Below are positions 16,629 through 21,576 of a stretch of 21,576 bases of DNA, one piece after another (the stretch's first letter is position 1; each line of letters starts with the position of its first letter). The DNA comes from Parabacteroides sp. (lineage in GTDB: Bacteria; Bacteroidota; Bacteroidia; Bacteroidales; Tannerellaceae). The stretch covers positions 1 through 21,576 of the forward strand of contig DXRF01000007.1 of the NCBI GenBank assembly GCA_019411205.1, written 5' to 3'. A model generated the notes under the pieces. That model saw nothing but the letters and a program-made list of their open reading frames with translations. It ran no database searches and was not told where the DNA came from. A program made the position numbers and the translations under genes.

Positions 16629-17412
16629 ATTTTGCTTTCTGTTCTTCTTTCAACTCTTCTTCCTCGACTTCTTTAACCTTGCGGAACAGGTCTGAAGCGA
16701 AAATAAAGTCGTTCAATGCTTTGTTTTTGGAGGTGATGACCTCTCTGCTGTTACCCTGCCACTCTTTCACGCCTTCTTTGATAAAGATAATATTTTCACC
16801 GATATTCATGACGGAGTTCATATCATGCGTGTTGATGATAGTTGTCATTTTGTATTCGGCGGTGATATCGTGGATCAGATCGTCGATAATCAGTGAAGTC
16901 TTGGGGTCCAGGCCTGAGTTCGGTTCGTCACAGAACAGATATTTCGGGTTCAAGGCGATCGCCCGGGCAATGGCGGCGCGTTTCATCATACCGCCACTGA
17001 TCTCGGACGGATAGAGATGACCGGCTTCCGACAGATTGACACGATCCAGGCAGAACTGGGCACGTTTCAGGCGATCTTTGTGGGTATCGTTTGAGAACAT
17101 GTCCAGCGGGAACATGACATTTTCCAACACTGTCATGCTGTCGAACAAAGCTGATCCTTGGAAAAGCATACCCATTTCACGGCGCAACATATTCAGTTCA
17201 TGCTTACCCATCGAGGTCAGATCACGTCCGTCATACAGGATTTCTCCTAAGTCCGGACGCATCAATCCGATAATATTTTTGATAAGTACCGTTTTGCCGG
17301 AACCGCTTCGCCCGATGATCAAGTTTGTTTTTCCCGTTTCGAAAACAGCGCTGATGTCATTCAGGACAACCCGTCCTTCAAAGGATTTGGTGATATGTTT
17401 TACTTCTATCAT
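16627..17412 (-). CDS. mlaF: MlaF-type ABC transporter ATP-binding protein
   Basis: ATPase of 261 residues that powers phospholipid transport across the envelope with an MlaE-type permease. Walker A is GRSGSGKT (34-41), the Q-loop is FQG (84-86), the signature is ISGGMMKR (138-145), Walker B is YLFCDEP (158-164), followed by NSGLDP, and the switch histidine is H196 in NTHDM. The GRSGSGKT loop and the SGGMMKRAAIARAI stretch are characteristic of the Mla group rather than of sugar or metal importers. The C-terminal tail is highly charged (KVKEVEEEELKEEQKAK). It lies 2 bp after the permease gene, so the two are translationally close or coupled. No MlaD-type substrate-binding gene follows; the next gene downstream is convergent. 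It is complete. Confidence 0.92.
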   Translation of the reverse strand: MIEVKHITKSFEGRVVLNDISAVFETGKTNLIIGRSGSGKTVLIKNIIGLMRPDLGEILYDGRDLTSMGKHELNMLRREMGMLFQGSALFDSMTVLENVMFPLDMFSNDTHKDRLKRAQFCLDRVNLSEAGHLYPSEISGGMMKRAAIARAIALNPKYLFCDEPNSGLDPKTSLIIDDLIHDITAEYKMTTIINTHDMNSVMNIGENIIFIKEGVKEWQGNSREVITSKNKALNDFIFASDLFRKVKEVEEEELKEEQKAK

Positions 17413-17414
17413 TT

Positions 17415-18161
17415 TTATGTCAGCATTAAGTTGGTTAAGATTACGTCGGCCAGCAGAATCATGATGCTGCTCATAACGACTGCGTTTGTACTGGCTTTAC
17501 CTACTTCCAGTGCACCACCTTTTACATTGTAACCGAAATAAGCCGCTATGGACGAAATAATAAACGCATACACAACGGATTTAATGATGGAGTACCAGAT
17601 ATAGAACTCATTGAAATAGAACTGTAGACCATATTCGAAAGAAGCGGGGGTCATACCCGTTCCCGTGGAATGGCTGGCTGCGATACCTCCTAAAATACCA
17701 GTGAACATACTGAAGATAACCAATACCGGGATGAAAGTCATCATACCGACCATTTTTGGTAGGATCAGGAAGTTGGCTGAGTTAACCCCCATAATTTCCA
17801 TTGCGTCGATCTGCTCTGTCACACGCATGGTGCCAATTTCGGAGGCAATGTTACTACCGACTTTACCCGCCAGGATCAGTGACATGATGGAAGAAGAAAA
17901 TTCCAACAGGATAATTTCACGCGTTGTATATCCTATCGTAAATTTAGGAATGAGCGGCGAACTGATATTCAGTGAAATCTGGATGGCGATGACTGTACCG
18001 ATAAAAATGGAAATGATGACAACAATCCATAGGGAATCGACCCCTAATTTGTATATTTCCTTTATCAACTGCTTAAAGAACATGCTCCACCGGTTGGGTA
18101 CGGAGATGCATTTCCCCATCAACATGACATATTCACCTACTTGATGTAATGCTTTATTCAT
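17415..18161 (-). CDS. mlaE: MlaE-type ABC transporter permease
   Basis: Inner-membrane permease of 248 residues in the MlaE (YrbE) family, partner of the MlaF-like ATPase. Family marks are an N-terminal amphipathic segment, a membrane helix near DSLWIVVIISIFIGTVIAIQ, and the strongly conserved AGKVGSNIASEIGTMRVTEQ (about 98-117) followed by IDAMEIMGVNSANFLILPK. Further helices run at about 137-160 (MVGMMTFIPVLVIFSMFTGI), 190-210 and 225-247. The gene starts with ATG at 18161, reading leftward, and is divergent from lptB across 185 bp. These proteins keep outer-membrane lipid asymmetry in Gram-negative bacteria; the direction of transport is not deducible here. Confidence 0.93.
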   Translation of the reverse strand: MNKALHQVGEYVMLMGKCISVPNRWSMFFKQLIKEIYKLGVDSLWIVVIISIFIGTVIAIQISLNISSPLIPKFTIGYTTREIILLEFSSSIMSLILAGKVGSNIASEIGTMRVTEQIDAMEIMGVNSANFLILPKMVGMMTFIPVLVIFSMFTGILGGIAASHSTGTGMTPASFEYGLQFYFNEFYIWYSIIKSVVYAFIISSIAAYFGYNVKGGALEVGKASTNAVVMSSIMILLADVILTNLMLT

Positions 18162-18191
18162 TATTTTATGTTTCTATTCAATTACAGTCTG

Positions 18192-18199
18192 CAAATATA
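18192..18199 (-). promoter_or_regulatory. Candidate -7 box for mlaE-mlaF
   Basis: Read on the - strand this is TATATTTG, an exact TAnnTTTG match, 30 bp before the mlaE start. A TTG at 18217-18215 could serve as -33, but the spacing is short (15 bp). Confidence 0.5.
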
Positions 18200-18296
18200 A
18201 CGCAATTATGGGAACAACTGTTCATTTCAGACTTGATACTTCTGGTTTGTATTTAATCTAAACTGGGCTGTAAGTCAATAAAAGCGTAGTGAACGA

Positions 18297-18328
18297 TTTG
18301 TATAGAAGGAATTAATTCCGTTTCTTTG
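18297..18328 (+). promoter_or_regulatory. Candidate promoter for lptB
   Basis: TTTG at 18297-18300 and TTTCTTTG at 18321-18328 are 20 bp apart, the preferred spacing; the -7 box differs from TAnnTTTG at one base. The spacer holds the perfect 12-bp palindrome GGAATTAATTCC (18308-18319), a possible operator. The leader would be only about 10 nt. Confidence 0.4.
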
Positions 18329-18346
18329 TAGCAAAGATTTTTGGAT

Positions 18347-19099
18347 ATGGCAGACGAACAACAGATGGTGCTCCGTACGGAGGACCTCGTTAAGAAATAT
18401 AAGACGCGTACCGTTGTAAATCATGTTTCTATCAATGTGAAACAGGGGGAGATCGTGGGATTGCTTGGCCCTAACGGAGCCGGGAAAACGACTACTTTCT
18501 ATATGACGGTAGGGCTGGTGACTCCTAATGAGGGAAAGATATTTTTGAACGATATGGAGATCACGAAGTTCCCTGTGTATAAACGCGCTCGTAACGGTAT
18601 CGGATACTTGGCTCAGGAGGCATCTATTTTCCGTAAAATGACGGTGGAGGATAACATTCGTTCCGTATTGGAAATGACAGAAACGACCTCTGAATACCAG
18701 AAAGAGAAACTGGAAAGTCTGATTGCCGAGTTTGGTCTGAATAAAGTGCGGAAGAATTTGGGCGATCAGTTGTCCGGAGGTGAACGCCGGCGTGCCGAGA
18801 TCGCCCGCTGTCTGGCTATCGATCCGAAATTTATCATGCTTGATGAACCGTTTGCAGGGGTAGACCCGATTGCTGTACAAGATATCCAGAGTATTGTCGC
18901 GAAACTGAAACATAAGAATATCGGAATTCTGATCACAGACCACAATGTATACGAGACTTTGAGTATCTGTGACCGCGCCTACCTGCTGTTCGAAGGGAAA
19001 GTGCTTTTTCAGGGAACTGCCGAGCAGTTGGCCGAAAATGAAATTGTGCGTGAAAAATATCTGGGTAAGGATTTTGTTCTCCGCAAAAAAGATTTTTAA
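18347..19099 (+). CDS. lptB: LPS export ABC transporter ATP-binding protein LptB
   Basis: Cytoplasmic ATPase of 250 residues that drives lipopolysaccharide extraction from the inner membrane with LptF/LptG. ATG 18347 gives MADEQQMVLRTEDL; a TTG two codons upstream is not needed. The LptB pattern is clear: GLLGPNGAGKTTTFYMTVGL (Walker A 41-48), IGYLAQEASIFRKMTVEDNI (Q-loop Q90), LSGGERRRAEIARCLA (signature 142-149), FIMLDEPFAGVDPIAV (Walker B 162-168) and ITDHNVYETL (switch H199). The QEASIFRKMTV and FAGVDP stretches separate LptB from general ABC ATPases. It is transcribed away from mlaEF. Its TAA stop overlaps the stop codon of the convergent CPBP gene by 3 bases. Confidence 0.95.
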   Translation: MADEQQMVLRTEDLVKKYKTRTVVNHVSINVKQGEIVGLLGPNGAGKTTTFYMTVGLVTPNEGKIFLNDMEITKFPVYKRARNGIGYLAQEASIFRKMTVEDNIRSVLEMTETTSEYQKEKLESLIAEFGLNKVRKNLGDQLSGGERRRAEIARCLAIDPKFIMLDEPFAGVDPIAVQDIQSIVAKLKHKNIGILITDHNVYETLSICDRAYLLFEGKVLFQGTAEQLAENEIVREKYLGKDFVLRKKDF

Positions 19100-20013
19100 G
19101 AATTAAGAATAGATGATCTGATAACTCTCAATTTCTGACAGCAACGGACAAAGAAGAATAGAGCCACGATTGCCACGATTGTGTAGGGCAACAGATTCTG
19201 TGTGGAGATATCTCCGGTAATGAATTCGTTGTCTTTTAATTTTGCATCAGACATACTGATAACGGCAAATGCATTATTAACGAAGTGAGCAAATACCGGT
19301 ATCCAGATATTTCGGGTCCAATAAAGTAAATATCCGAAATAAGCCCCTAACAGCATGCGTGGAAGGAAACCAAAAAACTGCATGTGAAAGGCACTGAAAA
19401 TGATGGCGGCACTCCAGATGATGATATGATGATTGTGTGTCCATTTCCCGATTATCCGTTGCAAAGCACCTCTGAAAAGGAATTCTTCCGTAATGCCGGC
19501 AGCCACCGCGATAACGATCAGGTTAAAAAACAAAGTTATGATCCCTTTTCCGGCCAGCAATTTCAGAGTCAGTTGTTCGGCCGTTTCCTCTTGCGATCTC
19601 ATCCAGTTCTCTATGGGCTCCATAAAAGATGGCAGTTCCATCTGCTTATTCAGTATTCCGGTCAGACTGATGGAAGGGGTGAGCAAAAATATGCTGAGAA
19701 ACGTGAGAAGCAATATGTGTCCTTTAGGCATTTTCCCGATCGACAGATATTCTTTCGGATTGCAGCTGCACAGCCACGCAAGTGCCAATGCAGGAAAGAG
19801 GAATGTGCCGAGGGCTGAAATAAGTTGCAACAGGCGCATCATGTCCGGATACTGCGTAATATCGGCGTGTAGCCCATAGATCATATAGAATAATCCCATT
19901 GCAATCAGCGATGAGAATACTGCGCCTGCCAGAATCAGAAGAAGCAGGACGGTCAATTGGAAGATGGCCGGTTTACCGGCATATATACCTTTTAAGAACA
20001 TATTTTTGAGCAT
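19096..20013 (-). CDS. CPBP-family intramembrane metalloprotease
   Basis: Polytopic membrane protein of 305 residues related to Rce1/CAAX-processing proteases (CPBP, formerly Abi). I use ATG at 20013 (MLKNMFLKGIYAG); an in-frame TTG at 20031 would add MSRSFF but lies inside a hairpin loop. The catalytic motifs are present: EEFLFRG (EE at 176-177, R181), FSAFHMQFFGFLPRMLLG (H210) and HFVNN (243-247). About eight hydrophobic segments are visible, the first at about 17-46. The substrate is unknown; bacterial members have been linked to bacteriocin immunity and membrane-protein processing, but nothing here points to either. It converges on lptB with overlapping stop codons and lies 57 bp after the RRM gene, with a terminator-like hairpin between them. 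Confidence 0.88.
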   Translation of the reverse strand: MLKNMFLKGIYAGKPAIFQLTVLLLLILAGAVFSSLIAMGLFYMIYGLHADITQYPDMMRLLQLISALGTFLFPALALAWLCSCNPKEYLSIGKMPKGHILLLTFLSIFLLTPSISLTGILNKQMELPSFMEPIENWMRSQEETAEQLTLKLLAGKGIITLFFNLIVIAVAAGITEEFLFRGALQRIIGKWTHNHHIIIWSAAIIFSAFHMQFFGFLPRMLLGAYFGYLLYWTRNIWIPVFAHFVNNAFAVISMSDAKLKDNEFITGDISTQNLLPYTIVAIVALFFFVRCCQKLRVIRSSILNS

Positions 20014-20047
20014 AAAAAAACTTCTGCTCAAAGATAAGCAGAAGTTT
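20014..20047 (-). terminator. Terminator hairpin of the RRM gene, abutting the CPBP start codon
   Basis: Read on the - strand, AAACTTCTGCT pairs with AGCAGAAGTTT (11 bp, 8-nt loop) and the T-run leads straight into ATG at 20013. The other strand also has a T-rich tail (CTTATTTTTTTT), so it could act in both directions. The - strand loop TATCTTTG matches a -7 box. Confidence 0.7.
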
Positions 20048-20070
20048 CTTATTTTTTTTCGGAAAAGTAA

Positions 20071-20313
20071 TTATTTAGGACGAGCCTCTTTAACTACCAT
20101 CTGACGGCCTTCATATTCAGCTTCATTCAACTCGGCGATCGCTTTCTTAGCTGCTTCATCGTCCGGCATTTCGACGAAACCAAAACCTTTTGATTTACCT
20201 GTTTCATGATCTTTGATGATCTTTACGGATTCAACCGTACCGTATTCTTCCATTACTTGTTTCAAATCATCTTCCCGAACACGATAGTTCAGGTTTCCAA
20301 CATAAATGTTCAT
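20071..20313 (-). CDS. Small RNA-binding protein with a single RRM domain
   Basis: Eighty-residue protein that is almost entirely one RNA recognition motif. RNP2 is IYVGNL (3-8) and RNP1 is KGFGFVEM (42-49), with the aromatic residues that stack on RNA bases (Tyr4, Phe44, Phe46). The beta-alpha-beta-beta-alpha-beta order is complete, ending VVKEARPK. There is no glycine-rich tail, unlike many plant and cyanobacterial relatives. Such proteins are common in Bacteroidota and are thought to be global post-transcriptional regulators; the targets of this one cannot be told. It is divergent from tig across 326 bp, with a predicted leader of about 120 nt. A terminator-like hairpin follows 23 bp after its stop. 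Confidence 0.94.
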   Translation of the reverse strand: MNIYVGNLNYRVREDDLKQVMEEYGTVESVKIIKDHETGKSKGFGFVEMPDDEAAKKAIAELNEAEYEGRQMVVKEARPK

Positions 20314-20440
20314 AAAAATAGAAAATTAAAAAAATAAAATTGTTACTTAATGAAAGTAGTAAACCGGAATTTCGTAACAGTGAGAGATATTCGACAAGTA
20401 GCGAGTAAATGAAGAAATAAAAAACAATGTTAGGTACGTT

Positions 20441-20448
20441 CAAAGTTA
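20441..20448 (-). promoter_or_regulatory. Candidate -7 box for the RRM gene
   Basis: TAACTTTG on the - strand matches TAnnTTTG. A TTTG at 20468-20465 could be the -33 element, but the spacing of 16 bp is shorter than the usual 19-21. Confidence 0.45.
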
Positions 20449-20561
20449 ATGCCCTTTCACACCGCAAAGGAATGCATTTATTTTAGATAAACAACATTTT
20501 AGCTTGAAAAAAATAATATTGCTGCTAAATTCATCTCGGTTATAACAAATTAAGCAAACAA

Positions 20562-20593
20562 TTTGCGAGATTAAAAGAATAAGTCTAATTTTG
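20562..20593 (+). promoter_or_regulatory. Promoter of the trigger factor gene
   Basis: TTTG at 20562-20565 and TAATTTTG at 20586-20593 are separated by exactly 20 bp, a full match to the Bacteroidota housekeeping promoter. Transcription should start near 20600, giving a leader of about 40 nt. Confidence 0.8.
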
Positions 20594-20639
20594 CACCCTA
20601 AAATTCGAACAAGACTATTAATTAAATAAATCATTCAGA

Positions 20640-21576
20640 ATGAACGTTTCGCTTAAAAACATTGATGCTACAAAAGGCATTGTGAAATTGGAAATAGTGA
20701 AAGCTGACTATGCAGACAAGGTTGAAAAGAGCCTTCGCAGCTTCCGTCAGAAAGCAGAGATGCCGGGTTTCCGTAAAGGGATGGTCCCGATGGGTATGGT
20801 AAAAAAAATGTATGGCAAGCATGTATTGGCTGAAGAAATCAACAAATTGGTTTCTGAAAACTTGTACAACTATATCCGTGAAAATAAATTGAACATTTTG
20901 GGCGAACCGCTGCCTAACGAAACTGAACAGAAAGAAATCAATTTCGATACTCAGGAAGACTTCGAATTTTGTTTTGACGTAGCTTTGGCTCCGGAAATCA
21001 AGATCGAACTGTCCAAAAATGACAAGATCCCTTATTACCAGGTGAATATCGACGACGAAATGATCGGTAAGCAAGTTGAGGCTTATCAGGCTAATTTCGG
21101 AACGTATGACCAGGCTGAGGATGTAGAAGAAAAAGATTTGGTGAAAGGTACGGTAGCCGAACTGGAAAACGGTTCTCCGAAAGAAGGTGGTATCGTTGTT
21201 GAAGAAGCTGTTTTGATGCCGATGTACATAAAGGATGAAGCAGAAAAAGCTAAATTCATCGGTGCAAAGAAGAACTCTGTGATCGTATTCAATCCGAATA
21301 AGGCCTACGAAGGTGCAGAAGCAGAAATCGCCTCTTTCCTGAAAGTGGGTAAAGAAGCTGTTGCCGATATCACGGGGGATTTCAGCTTCGAAATCATGGA
21401 AGTGACTCGTCATAAGAATGCAGAGCTGAACCAAGAATTGTTCGACAAAGTATTCGGTGAAGGCGTTGTTACCAGCGAAGAGGAATTCAAAAACAAGATC
21501 CGCGAAGCTTTGGCTGAGCAGTTCACTCCGCAGAGCGACTTCAAGTTCTTGGTTGACGCCCGCGACTTGCTTGTTC
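20640..21576 (+). CDS. tig: Trigger factor, 5' part (3' end outside window)
   Basis: Ribosome-associated chaperone that meets nascent chains at the exit tunnel. The frame is open from ATG 20640 to the window end, 312 codons, beginning MNVSLKNIDATKGIVKLEIV. The ribosome-docking signature GFRKG is at residues 43-47, the same place as in Escherichia coli, within MPGFRKGMVPMGMVKKMYGK. The N-terminal domain runs to about 115. The following segment (about 130-245, from LSKNDKIPYYQVNIDDEMI on) occupies the place of the FKBP-type prolyl isomerase domain but shows little of its consensus, as is usual in Bacteroidota. The C-terminal helical arm starts near 250 (ELNQELFDKVFGEGVVTSEE) and is cut by the window. 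In related genomes clpP and clpX often follow. Confidence 0.93.
   Translation, partial: MNVSLKNIDATKGIVKLEIVKADYADKVEKSLRSFRQKAEMPGFRKGMVPMGMVKKMYGKHVLAEEINKLVSENLYNYIRENKLNILGEPLPNETEQKEINFDTQEDFEFCFDVALAPEIKIELSKNDKIPYYQVNIDDEMIGKQVEAYQANFGTYDQAEDVEEKDLVKGTVAELENGSPKEGGIVVEEAVLMPMYIKDEAEKAKFIGAKKNSVIVFNPNKAYEGAEAEIASFLKVGKEAVADITGDFSFEIMEVTRHKNAELNQELFDKVFGEGVVTSEEEFKNKIREALAEQFTPQSDFKFLVDARDLLV

Larger units (their letters stand above)
20314..20639. other. Divergent intergenic region between the RRM gene and tig
   Basis: AT-rich, 326 bp, with no convincing reading frame. It holds the - strand box TAACTTTG (20448-20441), which would give the RRM mRNA a leader of about 120 nt, and the tig promoter at 20562-20593. 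A weak inverted repeat, TGTTAC 20341-20346 with GTAACA 20374-20379, falls within the RRM leader. The stretch between the two promoters (about 20470-20560) shows nothing I can name. Confidence 0.6.

Noticed and set aside
18275..18943. 222-codon open frame on the - strand over lptB
   Set aside because: The + strand encodes all LptB motifs; the antisense frame has no recognizable domain.
19096..20013. Phage-resistance (Abi) system or bacteriocin immunity locus around the CPBP protease
   Set aside because: CPBP proteins carry the Abi name for historical reasons; no toxin, bacteriocin or phage-defence gene is next to it.
20631..21434. Long open frame on the - strand opposite the trigger factor gene (267 codons)
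   Set aside because: The + strand encodes a clear trigger factor with GFRKG at the right position; the antisense product is Phe/His-rich and resembles nothing.
1..21576. Mobile elements, CRISPR arrays, tRNA or rRNA genes
   Set aside because: No transposase, integrase, regularly spaced direct-repeat array, cloverleaf or rRNA-like sequence was recognized. The 22-bp units at 16559-16624 have no spacers and are not CRISPR.

Overview
The window is chromosomal DNA from a Bacteroidota gut-type bacterium, most likely Bacteroidales; Parabacteroides is my best guess at genus but cannot be proved here. The signs are a SusC/SusD pair, a FecR-type anti-sigma factor with its ECF sigma factor, promoters of the TTTG-N20-TAnnTTTG type (the best precedes the trigger factor gene), AT-rich leaders, and Bacteroidota versions of the housekeeping genes. 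I see no tRNA, rRNA, insertion sequence, phage gene or CRISPR array.

Layout. 1-1175: 3' part of metK (S-adenosylmethionine synthetase), closed by a strong terminator. 1312-4224: a two-domain M16 zinc peptidase lipoprotein. 4343-16526: a polysaccharide utilization locus, all on the + strand: ECF sigma factor, FecR-like anti-sigma factor, SusC-like TonB-dependent transporter with an N-terminal STN signalling domain, SusD-like lipoprotein, a hairpin, a GH106-type (alpha-L-rhamnosidase family) lipoprotein, and a six-hairpin glycosidase most like GH95/GH65 that I cannot place in a family. 16559-16624: three 22-bp tandem units that form the 3' terminator. 16627-18161 (-): an MlaF/MlaE-type lipid transport ATPase and permease. 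18347-19099 (+): lptB, divergent from mlaE. 19096-20013 (-): a CPBP-family membrane protease whose stop codon overlaps that of lptB. 20071-20313 (-): a single-RRM RNA-binding protein with a long leader. 20640 to the end (+): 5' part of the trigger factor gene tig.

How it fits together. The locus looks self-contained: SusD captures an oligosaccharide, SusC imports it and, through its STN domain, should signal across the envelope to the FecR-like protein, which frees the sigma factor to raise susCD expression. The two hydrolases suggest a rhamnose-containing glycan. The flanks are envelope and proteostasis housekeeping genes (phospholipid transport, LPS export, membrane protease, chaperone).

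The most unusual sequence features are not genes. There is a perfect 26-bp palindrome next to a perfect 16-bp palindrome inside the sigma factor coding region, at the sigma2-sigma4 linker. A perfect 13-bp inverted repeat covers that gene's promoter. Three 22-bp tandem units at the end of the locus can form two mutually exclusive hairpins. A terminator hairpin between the RRM gene and the CPBP gene carries a promoter-like -7 box in its loop and runs straight into the CPBP start codon.
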